This document shows, one piece after another, positions 46,196 to 54,966 of a DNA stretch of 64,000 bases. Position 1 is the first letter of the stretch; each line of letters opens with the position of its first letter. The DNA comes from Mucilaginibacter gracilis. GTDB taxonomy: Bacteria; Bacteroidota; Bacteroidia; Sphingobacteriales; Sphingobacteriaceae. Below the pieces are notes generated by a model. It was not told the origin of the DNA, did not search any database, and saw only the letters and a list, made by a program, of their open reading frames with translations. The stretch is from assembly GCF_003633615.1 (NCBI RefSeq), contig NZ_RBKU01000001.1, positions 5,208,001 to 5,272,000 on the forward strand, given 5' to 3'. A program made the position numbers and the translations under genes.

Positions 46196-48040
46196 ATGAA
46201 AAAAACGCTATCCTATTTAATCCTGTTAACTGCTTCTGTATTTTGTTTGCTAACCGGGCACCTGCAAGCGCAAAGCAAGCACACCTTTGCCCTGGGCGAT
46301 ACCACTTTTTTGTTAGACGGTAAACCGCTGCAAATGATATCGGGCGAGATGCACTGCGCTCGCATACCTAAAGAGTATTGGCGCGACCGCATGAAAATGG
46401 CAAAAGCAATGGGCCTCAACACCATAGGCACCTATGTTTTTTGGAACGCCCACGAAGCCGTACAAGGTAAATATGATTTTAGCGGCAATAATAACATTGC
46501 CGAATTTATAAAAACAGCACAACAAGAGGGCCTTTGGGTAGTTTTACGGCCAAGCCCTTATGCCTGCGCCGAATGGGAGTTTGGCGGTTACCCCTGGTGG
46601 CTGCTTAAAGATAGCACCATGAAAGTGCGCAGCCTCGACCCTAAATTTATTGGTGCCTATAAAAAATACATTACCCAGTTGGCAAAGCAACTGGTGCCCC
46701 TACAGGTTACGCACGGCGGCAATGTATTAATGGTACAGTTTGAAAACGAATATGGTTCGTACAGCAACGATAAGAGTTACCTGGATATGAACCGTAAAAT
46801 ATTTAGGGAAGCCGGTTTTGATGGCGTGTTGTTTACCTGCGATGGCGAAACCCAAATGCCCAGAGGTTATTTGCCGGGCTATTTACCCGCAGTTAATGGC
46901 CTTGAAAACCCGGTTGAGGTAAAAAAACTGATTAACAAATACCATGATGGTAAGGGACCGTATTACATTGCCGAATGGTACCCCGGCTGGTTTGATAACT
47001 GGGGCGGCACACACGCAAAAACCGACGTGAAAGACGCGGCTGATAAACTGGACAAAATTTTAGCCGCAGGTATTTCGGTAAATATGTACATGTTTCATGG
47101 TGGTACCACGCGCGATTTTATGAACGGAGCCAACATGAGCCGGAAAGAACCCTACTCGCCCCAGGTATCAAGCTATGATTACGATGCCCCGCTTGACGAA
47201 GCCGGAAACCCTACCGATAAGTTTTTTAAACTAAGGGAAGTTATTGAAAAGCATTTACCTGCTAACGTAAAGTTACCTGCGGTGCCTGCAAAAAAACCAA
47301 CAATTGCCATTAGCAATATTCGGTTAACGTCGTATTCCAATGTATTTAAAAATCTGCCACAGCCTGTTTTATTAAAAATACCGTTGTGTTTTGAGGATCT
47401 GGATCAGGGTTATGGCTTTGTTTTATATCGTACCAAAATTTCAAACAGCGGCTTGTTAAAAATATCCGAAATGCGCGACTTTGCCATTGTTTACCTAAAC
47501 GGAGTTAAAATAACCACGTTAGACAGGCGTTTAAAACAAGATTCGGTAGTGCTGCAAAACGTAGCAAAAGATGCCGTTTTAGATATTTTGGTAGAGAACA
47601 ATGGCCGCATAAACTACGGCCCCTTTTTAACCGATAACCGCCAGGGTATTACCAGGCAGGTAACCTTACAAGGCACTAAACTTTTCGACTGGCAAATGTA
47701 TAAACTGCCGTTTGCCAGCTTAAACGGCTTCCAGTTTTCAAATGAAGCCATTACCGGCGATGCACCTGCATTGTACAAAGGCACTTTTGAGTTAACCCAC
47801 GTTGGCGATACCTATTTAGATATGCGCCCTTTTGGCAAAGGCTTTGTTTATTTAAACGGCCACAACCTGGGTAAATATTGGAACATTGGCCCGCAGCAAA
47901 CCATTTACATACCCGCAGTTTGGTTAAATAAAGGCAAAAATCAAATCGTAGTTTTCGATGAATTAAAAAACGGTCATACCAGCATCAGCACCCTTGCTCA
48001 ATCCATTTTAGATAACCAAATAACTGCCGCAGCTCAATGA
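46196..48040 (+). CDS. glycoside hydrolase family 35 beta-galactosidase
   Basis: 614 residues from the ATG at 46196 (MKKTLSYLILLTASVFCLLTG); the ATG at 46178 overlaps the previous gene. The TIM barrel has the acid/base in FENEYGSY (Glu near 185) and the nucleophile in IAEWYPGWFDNWGG (Glu near 260), plus the family opening LLDGKPLQMISGEMHCARIP and WNAHEA. C-terminal jelly-roll domains end in YLNGHNLGKYWNIGPQQTIY. It removes terminal beta-galactose in the periplasm or outside the cell. The last four bases overlap the GH20 start (ATGA). Confidence 0.94.
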   Translation: MKKTLSYLILLTASVFCLLTGHLQAQSKHTFALGDTTFLLDGKPLQMISGEMHCARIPKEYWRDRMKMAKAMGLNTIGTYVFWNAHEAVQGKYDFSGNNNIAEFIKTAQQEGLWVVLRPSPYACAEWEFGGYPWWLLKDSTMKVRSLDPKFIGAYKKYITQLAKQLVPLQVTHGGNVLMVQFENEYGSYSNDKSYLDMNRKIFREAGFDGVLFTCDGETQMPRGYLPGYLPAVNGLENPVEVKKLINKYHDGKGPYYIAEWYPGWFDNWGGTHAKTDVKDAADKLDKILAAGISVNMYMFHGGTTRDFMNGANMSRKEPYSPQVSSYDYDAPLDEAGNPTDKFFKLREVIEKHLPANVKLPAVPAKKPTIAISNIRLTSYSNVFKNLPQPVLLKIPLCFEDLDQGYGFVLYRTKISNSGLLKISEMRDFAIVYLNGVKITTLDRRLKQDSVVLQNVAKDAVLDILVENNGRINYGPFLTDNRQGITRQVTLQGTKLFDWQMYKLPFASLNGFQFSNEAITGDAPALYKGTFELTHVGDTYLDMRPFGKGFVYLNGHNLGKYWNIGPQQTIYIPAVWLNKGKNQIVVFDELKNGHTSISTLAQSILDNQITAAAQ

Positions 48041-50343
48041 TAAATACCGTTAAAAAAACAGCCACCGTAATACTATTAACCGCCGGTATGGTATTACCCT
48101 GGCGGGGTCAGGCGCAAAATCAATCATTGCCGTTAATTCCCTATCCGCAAAAAGTAACAATGGCAAGTGGGTCGTTTAACATCAACAGGCAAACAGTTAT
48201 CGCACTTCCGTCAGGCCAGCAATCCCATCAGGAAGCCACCCTGTTAAACAACATGGTAGCTAACGGCTTAGGCACTTACTTAAAATATGGTACAGGTGCA
48301 GGTACTAACGTAATTAAGTTGGTTACCGATGCTTCTGTAACTGCCAACGAAGGTTATATATTAAGTATCACGCCAAAAAAAATTATCCTGTCGGCTAAAA
48401 GCGGTGCGGGTATGGTGCGCGGTATCGAAACCATTAGGCAATTAATGCCGGATAATGTTGAATTGGCAAACGGTACTAAACTCAAACAACTGGTACTTCC
48501 GTCGGTAAATATTGAAGATTATTCAACCTACACCTGGCGCGGTATGCATCTTGATGTTTCGAGGCATTTCTTTTCTATCGCATACATCAAAAAATACATC
48601 GATCTGTTGGCACTTTACAAATTCAACACGTTGCATTTGCATTTAACCGACGACCAGGGTTGGCGTATCGAGATCAAAAAATATCCCAAACTTACCGAAC
48701 AAGGCGCGTGGCGCACCTTTAACAACCAGGATTCGGTTTGTATGGAAAAAGCTAAAACCAATCCCGATTTTGCTATCGATCCTAAACACATCATTACCCG
48801 CAATGGTAAAACCCTTTACGGCGGCTTTTACACGCAGCAGCAAATGAAGGGTATAGTTGCCTACGCGGCTCAACGCCATATTGATATTATCCCCGAAGTT
48901 GATATGCCCGGCCACATGATGGCGGCCATTAATAACTATCCGTATCTATCGTGCGATGGCGGCAGCAAGTGGGGCGAGGTATTTACCACCCCGATATGCC
49001 CCTGTAACGAGAGTACATTTACCTTTGCCGAAAACGTTTATAAAGAGATATTTGAGATATTCCCAAGTAAATATATCCACATTGGCGGAGACGAGGTTGA
49101 CGGTTCGGGCTGGGCAAAGTCTGGTGCCTGTAAGGCTTTGATGGTTAAAGAAGGCATTACCACCGCAGCCCAACTGCAAAGCTATTTTATTAACCGGATG
49201 GAAAAGTTTTTTAACAAAAATGGCCGCAAGTTAATTGGATGGGACGATGTTTTGGAAGGCGGCATTAGCCCCACAGCCATTGTAATGTATTGGCGAAGCT
49301 GGAAACCAAACGCCCCGGTTACCGCAGCTAAAAACGGCAATAAGGTCATCATGACGCCCGGCAGCCCGCTTTACTTTGATAACGAGCCCGATAAAAACTC
49401 GGTTTACAATGTGTACCATTTTAACCCCGTTCCCGAAAAACTAAACGCCACCGAAGCTAAAAATATAATTGGCGCACAAGCCAACGTTTGGACTGAGCGC
49501 ATACCTACCGAAAACCGAGGCGATTATATGATATTCCCACGATTAACGGCCCTTGCCGAAGTTTTGTGGACCGGAAAGAATGATTATCAGGGCTACCTTG
49601 CACGGTTACAGCAAAACTACCCGCGCCTGGATGCTTTAAATGTGCATTACCGTTTGCCCGATTTGCAAAATGTTGCCCAAAACAATGTATTTACAAACCA
49701 AGCCACATTAAACATTACCGCACCGCTACCGCAAATGGTAATGCGTTATACAACGGATGGTTCGGTGCCCAATCTAAAATCAACGGTATTAAGCGGGCCG
49801 CTAAAAATAACACAGTCGGCAACAATTAAACTTACAGCCTTTATGCCTAACGGGCTACATAGCGATGTTTACAACATTAACTACAAACAGCAAAACCTGG
49901 CCGAGCCAATAATAAAGGCCAATACACAACCTGGTTTAACATGCGATTACTACGGAGCGTTTTATAAAAAAACCGCCCTGATACCCACCGAAAAACCAAC
50001 CGGACAATACATTGTAAACACCGTTGTGGTACCTGCTGAGGCTGCAGCACCGCAATTTGGTTTACGGTACACCGGCTATTTAGATATTCCCGAAACAGGC
50101 ATTTACACCTTTTACCTCACCTGCGATGATGGGGGAATTTTAAATATAGCCAACCGTTTGGTGGTTGATAACGATGGCCTGCATTCGGCAATTGAGAAAG
50201 ACGGCCAGGTTGCTTTGCAACAAGGTTTACAACCCATTGCGCTCAACTTTATTGAAGGCGGCGGTGGCTATACACTTAAATTAAAATACAGTAAAAATGG
50301 TTCGGCACCGCAGGATATTCCTGCCGCATGGTTAAAACATTGA
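48037..50343 (+). CDS. glycoside hydrolase family 20 beta-N-acetylhexosaminidase with PA14 domain
   Basis: 768 residues with a signal peptide (to about 27, RGQAQN). GH20b N-domain (about 30-160), catalytic barrel (about 165-520) with D352-E353 in HIGGDEVDGSGW and HLHLTDDQGWRIEIKKYP, a chitobiase/FN3-like domain (about 550-620: MRYTTDGSVPNLKS) and a C-terminal PA14 sugar-binding domain (about 635-765: GLRYTGYLDIPETGIYTFYL). It splits terminal GlcNAc/GalNAc by substrate-assisted catalysis. Translationally coupled to GH35 upstream; two bases separate it from the GH29 start. Confidence 0.94.
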   Translation: MINTVKKTATVILLTAGMVLPWRGQAQNQSLPLIPYPQKVTMASGSFNINRQTVIALPSGQQSHQEATLLNNMVANGLGTYLKYGTGAGTNVIKLVTDASVTANEGYILSITPKKIILSAKSGAGMVRGIETIRQLMPDNVELANGTKLKQLVLPSVNIEDYSTYTWRGMHLDVSRHFFSIAYIKKYIDLLALYKFNTLHLHLTDDQGWRIEIKKYPKLTEQGAWRTFNNQDSVCMEKAKTNPDFAIDPKHIITRNGKTLYGGFYTQQQMKGIVAYAAQRHIDIIPEVDMPGHMMAAINNYPYLSCDGGSKWGEVFTTPICPCNESTFTFAENVYKEIFEIFPSKYIHIGGDEVDGSGWAKSGACKALMVKEGITTAAQLQSYFINRMEKFFNKNGRKLIGWDDVLEGGISPTAIVMYWRSWKPNAPVTAAKNGNKVIMTPGSPLYFDNEPDKNSVYNVYHFNPVPEKLNATEAKNIIGAQANVWTERIPTENRGDYMIFPRLTALAEVLWTGKNDYQGYLARLQQNYPRLDALNVHYRLPDLQNVAQNNVFTNQATLNITAPLPQMVMRYTTDGSVPNLKSTVLSGPLKITQSATIKLTAFMPNGLHSDVYNINYKQQNLAEPIIKANTQPGLTCDYYGAFYKKTALIPTEKPTGQYIVNTVVVPAEAAAPQFGLRYTGYLDIPETGIYTFYLTCDDGGILNIANRLVVDNDGLHSAIEKDGQVALQQGLQPIALNFIEGGGGYTLKLKYSKNGSAPQDIPAAWLKH

Positions 50344-50345
50344 AT

Positions 50346-52457
50346 ATGAAAAAGTTTATCCTTATTTTATTTCTTGTAAAGGCAACATTGGGTTTTACGC
50401 AACCTGCACCAAAGCCCTTTGGCGCGCTGCCATCAAAGGCGCAGCTTAACTGGCACCAAATGGAAATGTATTGCATCATCCATTTTGGGGTAGATACCTA
50501 TACAGATAAGGAATGGGGCTTTGGCGATGAAGATCTTAAAATATTAAATCCGGTAAAATTTAATGCGGCACAAATTGTTGGTGCAGCTAAAGCCGGAGGT
50601 TTTAAAGGCGTAGTAATTGTAGCCAAACACCACGATGGTTTATGCCTGTGGCCAAGCAAAACCACGGAACACAACATATCAAACACAGCCTGGAAAAACG
50701 GCAAGGGCGATATGGTTAAAGAGTATCAGTTAGCCTGCCTTAAACTTAACATGCAAATGGGTGTTTATTGCTCACCGTGGGACAGAAACAATCCCAATTA
50801 TGGCAAACCCGGATATTTAGCCATTTACCAAAATCAGCTTAGGGAACTTTACCAAAATTACGGTACGCTGTTTGTATCGTGGCACGATGGTGCCAACGGC
50901 GGCGACGGCTTTTATGGTGGCGCGAGAGAGATCCGCACCATAGACCGCTCCACTTATTACGATTGGCCAAACACCTGGGCCATTACCCGTAAAATGCAGC
51001 CTTCGGCAGTTATTTTTGGGGATGTTGGCCCCGATGTGCGTTGGGTTGGTAACGAAGAGGGCCATGCCGGAGAAACCTGCTGGGCAACCTACAACCCGCA
51101 AGCCCCCGATGCAGGCAAAATTCCGGCAAACGGCTACGTTAAAGATGAAGAAGGTACCGAGGGTACTCTGCACGGTACACATTGGATGCCTGCCGAGTGC
51201 GATGTATCGTTAAGGCCGGGTTGGTTTTATCACGCCAGTCAAAATAACCAGGTAAAATCGCCATATACATTACTTAACCTGTATTATAAAAGTGTTGGCC
51301 GTGGTGCCAATCTCGATCTGGGCCTCTCCCCTAACCGCAACGGGTTGCTTGATACCGAAGACGTAGCATCACTTAAACAATTCGGCAAAATTTTAAATCA
51401 AACGTTTGCGGTTGATTTGGCTAAAAGTGCCAAACTCACAGCAAGCAACATTCGCGGAAACAACGCAGCAAAATATGGCCCCGAGTTTTTGCTGGATAAT
51501 AACCGTTACACCTATTGGGCCACCGATGATAAGGTAACAACGCCCGTATTAACTTTAAACTTAGGCACCTTAAAAAGCTTTAATGTGATACGCTTACGCG
51601 AAAATATTAAACTGGGCCAGCGCATAGAAGCCGCCGAAGTAGATGCATTTTTAGCGGGCGAATGGGTAAAAATTGCTTCGGTTACCAGTATAGGCGCAAA
51701 CAGATTGATTAGGCTGCCTCAAAATATAACTACCGGCAAAGTGAGGTTGCGCATTACAAAATCGCCGGTTTGCATTGCTTTAAGCGATTTTGCTTTATAT
51801 AAGGAACCAACACACGTAACCGTACCAATAATTACGCGCAATAAAGCCGGTCAGGTTACCATTGCTACCGATGCACCTGTTGAGGCCATTCGCTACACCG
51901 TAGATGGTAGCGATGTTACCATTAAATCGCCAATATATAACGCGCCTATAGTTTTGGCTAATGGTGGTTTAATTAAGGCAATAGCTATTGATGGCAAACA
52001 AACCAGCGAACAGGCAATGGCGCAATTTGGTGTAAGCAAACAAAACTGGACTGTGCTACCCGGCACTACGGGCAACAACCCGAAAAACGCCATCGACGAA
52101 AATAATAATTCGTTATGGAGTACATTACCTACCGACAGCGTTAGCAGTTTTGTACCTGCAGAATTACGCGTTGATATGGGCACGGCACAAAATATTGCAG
52201 CCTTCAGTTATTTACCAAGGCAGGATAAAAAATCGGCTGGCGTGGTCGATCAGTTTGTGTTTTTGGTTAGCACTGATGGTGCAACCTGGCAACAAGTTGC
52301 CGGTGGCGAATTTGCCAATATCAAATCGAACCCTATTGAGCAGCAGGTTAAGTTAGCACAACCCGTTAACGCACGGTATTTTGCTTTTAAGGCTCTGCAT
52401 GTTGTTAGCGGCAATGGCATAACCGCCGCCGAAATAGGCATAACTACTCAACAATAA
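50346..52457 (+). CDS. glycoside hydrolase family 29 alpha-L-fucosidase with C-terminal carbohydrate-binding modules
   Basis: 703 residues from the ATG at 50346 (MKKFILILFLVKATLGFTQ), the version with a signal peptide. The GH29 barrel (about 25-350) carries MYCIIHFGVDTYTDKEWGFG, VIVAKHHDGLCLWPSKTTEH and the nucleophile D181 in SWHDGANGG. It is followed by an F5/8 type C domain (about 360-470), a chitobiase-like FN3 domain (RYTVDGSDVTIKSPIY) and a second F5/8-like domain (about 565-700). It removes alpha-fucose from glycans. Six bases separate it from the next gene. Confidence 0.94.
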   Translation: MKKFILILFLVKATLGFTQPAPKPFGALPSKAQLNWHQMEMYCIIHFGVDTYTDKEWGFGDEDLKILNPVKFNAAQIVGAAKAGGFKGVVIVAKHHDGLCLWPSKTTEHNISNTAWKNGKGDMVKEYQLACLKLNMQMGVYCSPWDRNNPNYGKPGYLAIYQNQLRELYQNYGTLFVSWHDGANGGDGFYGGAREIRTIDRSTYYDWPNTWAITRKMQPSAVIFGDVGPDVRWVGNEEGHAGETCWATYNPQAPDAGKIPANGYVKDEEGTEGTLHGTHWMPAECDVSLRPGWFYHASQNNQVKSPYTLLNLYYKSVGRGANLDLGLSPNRNGLLDTEDVASLKQFGKILNQTFAVDLAKSAKLTASNIRGNNAAKYGPEFLLDNNRYTYWATDDKVTTPVLTLNLGTLKSFNVIRLRENIKLGQRIEAAEVDAFLAGEWVKIASVTSIGANRLIRLPQNITTGKVRLRITKSPVCIALSDFALYKEPTHVTVPIITRNKAGQVTIATDAPVEAIRYTVDGSDVTIKSPIYNAPIVLANGGLIKAIAIDGKQTSEQAMAQFGVSKQNWTVLPGTTGNNPKNAIDENNNSLWSTLPTDSVSSFVPAELRVDMGTAQNIAAFSYLPRQDKKSAGVVDQFVFLVSTDGATWQQVAGGEFANIKSNPIEQQVKLAQPVNARYFAFKALHVVSGNGITAAEIGITTQQ

Positions 52458-52463
52458 AAGATT

Positions 52464-53699
52464 ATGATAAAGGCCGCCAAATTAGCTTTCTGTATTTTTG
52501 CAGGCTTGCAAAGTTTAACTGCTTTTGCACAGCAAGGCGCTATACGTAATAATTATATTAGTGATGCAGGTTTGCCGCAGTTGCAAATTGAGCGTAGTAT
52601 GATTTACACGCCGGGTAATAGCTGGTTGTATAATCACCACCCCGCTATCAGTTATTTTAATCATAAGTATTACGCTTTATGGTCAAACGGAATAAAAGAC
52701 GAGGATTCGCCGGGGCAAAGAGTAGTATATGCCGTTAGTGCCGATTTTGTGCATTGGTCGCCCATTAAAGTATTGGCAAATCCAGCCAAAACTAACGATA
52801 CTTTAAACGTGCTTACCGCAGCAGGTTTATACCAGTACAAAGGTACTTTAGTGGCCTACTTTGGCGAATACACGAAACATCGTAAAAACACAAAACTATG
52901 GGCCAAAACCACCACCGATGGCGAACACTGGAGCGAGCCCATTGATTTGCATGTTCCCCTGATACCCAACCACGGTCCGCAGGCTTTAAAAAGTGGAAGG
53001 CTGCTCATCAGCGGTAACTTTTTATTTCCATACACCGACGACCCACGCGGCATTTCCGGATGGAAATTAAGCAGCTTTTATGCCGATTCGCTTTATACTC
53101 AGGATAACTCATCGGCGTTTTACGCACCCTCGGTTAAAAATGGATACCCGCCATTATGCGAAGGTTCTTTTTATCAAACAAGCGATAACGTGATACACAT
53201 GCTACTCCGCGTAACAGGCAAAGGCTGGAAAGGCCGCTTATGGCTAACCGAAAGTACCGACAATGCCCAAACCTGGAGCAAACCCATAGAAACAGCCTTT
53301 AGCGATAATGATAGCAAATTTCATTTCGGCACCCTGCCCGATGGCCGTAAGTATTACGTAGGCATACCAGATACCCTGCACCATTACAACCGTAACCCAT
53401 TGGTTTTGAGCATTGCCGATGATGGAAAACTATTTAACCACCATTATATTATAGCAAACCAATTATACCAGCTTAAACAGCCCGGTTTATGGAAAGGCGG
53501 CCAGTATGGTTATCCGCATACCATCATCAGCAATGGTTATATGTACGTTATCGTTTCGCGCCAAAAAGAATCTATCGAGGTTATCCGTTTCAAAATCAAT
53601 CAGATAACCAGGCAAATCCGGCTAACGGCGTATATATTAACGGTTGCATCAATGCAAAACTTGCATAACGCGGCTACCAGGTTATATTTTTATCCCTAA
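52464..53699 (+). CDS. BNR-repeat sialidase-like secreted protein
   Basis: 411 residues with a signal peptide (to about 23, LTAFAQQ). A beta-propeller with at least two Asp boxes (TTTDGEHWSEP and STDNAQTWSKP) and related strands (VYAVSADFVHWSPI, GSFYQTSDNVIHMLLR), as in exo-alpha-sialidases (GH33-like). I do not see a clean Arg-Ile-Pro motif near the start, so another propeller hydrolase is possible. Last gene of the operon. The final 18 bases overlap the convergent DUF707 gene, and the last 30 or so residues look unlike the rest, so the true end may have shifted. Confidence 0.7.
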   Translation: MIKAAKLAFCIFAGLQSLTAFAQQGAIRNNYISDAGLPQLQIERSMIYTPGNSWLYNHHPAISYFNHKYYALWSNGIKDEDSPGQRVVYAVSADFVHWSPIKVLANPAKTNDTLNVLTAAGLYQYKGTLVAYFGEYTKHRKNTKLWAKTTTDGEHWSEPIDLHVPLIPNHGPQALKSGRLLISGNFLFPYTDDPRGISGWKLSSFYADSLYTQDNSSAFYAPSVKNGYPPLCEGSFYQTSDNVIHMLLRVTGKGWKGRLWLTESTDNAQTWSKPIETAFSDNDSKFHFGTLPDGRKYYVGIPDTLHHYNRNPLVLSIADDGKLFNHHYIIANQLYQLKQPGLWKGGQYGYPHTIISNGYMYVIVSRQKESIEVIRFKINQITRQIRLTAYILTVASMQNLHNAATRLYFYP

Positions 53700-54524
53700 C
53701 CTGTTCTTTATTCTGTATGATAGACCGTAATCCAGGTAGGCTTGCTTTGTTTTATCTATTTTTTCGCTCATTTTATTAAACATTCTTAAAACACGGTTTC
53801 TTTTCCGGTCAACTATCAAAAATCTACCGTGTTCCGTAAACGAGTTTTTTGTGGCACCAAACTCTTCTACAACAGCATCCCATGATTCGTGCGGGTCTTC
53901 ATTTATTTTTTTATAAAGCTCACCGCCACCCACCGGGTTTAGATGTTTCATTTGTATGGCATCTATAACGGCTAATTTGTTGGTTGGGTAATCTAACATT
54001 TTACTCCAAACAGAATCTAAACCCCACGACGATTCATTTACAATGAACGACGGCATACATTTTTCAAGAGCAAAACGGTTAAATAAAGGTGCCATAACTT
54101 CAACCTGACCCATAAAACGCAAATAGCAATCGGGGTTGTGCATTAAAATGGGCCAGCTACAATGCGAGTCACTTGTTAACGATGCCTGTGCTATCCATAA
54201 ATCTAACGCCCGGGCGGTATCAAACATTTTGTTAATGCTCAGGGTGTCGATAGCAATATCATCGTCAATAAAATAAAAATATTCGTATTGGCCCAGCCAC
54301 TCCGGTTTGATAACCGTTAGTAGCTCGTGGATCATTTTAAACTTAAAGTTTTTTAAATGAAAAAAATAATCAGCCTCAGCATACAGGTCAGGTTCATCAA
54401 TATCAGCATGATAGAACAACAAACACAAATCAAAATTGCGTTCGTGGCCGCCACTTAACCAATAATCTTTAAAAACAGGCGTTTTATTACCGCACGGCGC
54501 TATTACAATATTTTTACGTATCAA
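53682..54524 (-). CDS. DUF707 family protein (glycosyltransferase-like)
   Basis: 280 residues, soluble, no signal. N-terminal NIVIAPCGNKTPVFKDYWLS, a central YFYFIDDDIAIDTLSINKMF with a DDD acidic cluster, and WGLDSVWSKMLDYPTNKLAVIDAIQMKHLNPVG are typical of DUF707, a family with a glycosyltransferase-like fold of unproven activity. The gene is transcribed toward the sialidase-like gene and overlaps its end by 18 bases. Its link to the glycan operon may be only positional. Confidence 0.85.
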   Translation of the reverse strand: MIRKNIVIAPCGNKTPVFKDYWLSGGHERNFDLCLLFYHADIDEPDLYAEADYFFHLKNFKFKMIHELLTVIKPEWLGQYEYFYFIDDDIAIDTLSINKMFDTARALDLWIAQASLTSDSHCSWPILMHNPDCYLRFMGQVEVMAPLFNRFALEKCMPSFIVNESSWGLDSVWSKMLDYPTNKLAVIDAIQMKHLNPVGGGELYKKINEDPHESWDAVVEEFGATKNSFTEHGRFLIVDRKRNRVLRMFNKMSEKIDKTKQAYLDYGLSYRIKNRLGIKI

Positions 54525-54966
54525 TATCGATTGTTTTAAATTAATAGGGGAATTTGTTCTAAATATAATATTTTGGATTGACTATCTGCTTTAAAAAGCT
54601 GTTTAGAATATCAAAACGCTTTGATTGAGCTTTTACCAGTTAACTGTGACAAGGGCTAATTTTGATGGCTTAGCAGCTTAACTTGTTAACTGTGCAGTTA
54701 AATATAACAGCATGCGTTTAACTGCATGTTTTATTATTTTACCATCCATTTTTTGTTATTTAAAACTTAGAAACGAAACCTCTTGTCTCATTATAAAAAC
54801 ACTCCTTTTTGAATGCTAAAAACATGCACTTCTAGTAATCGATTGCAGAAATTTAAAGCAAAAAACGCACCTCTTCATTACCTCCATTATTGTTTAAAAG
54901 CTTAAAAAAAATGCACTATTATGAACAATCATCAATTTGTATTATATTTATGCAACCGATTACAAC
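54525..54966. other. 442-base intergenic stretch between divergent genes
   Basis: AT-rich, no recognisable coding frame or RNA. It should hold the promoters of the DUF707 gene (leftward) and of the acetylesterase gene (rightward). TATATTTA (54944-54951) resembles a -7 box for the rightward gene, but no matching -33 element was found. Confidence 0.4.
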
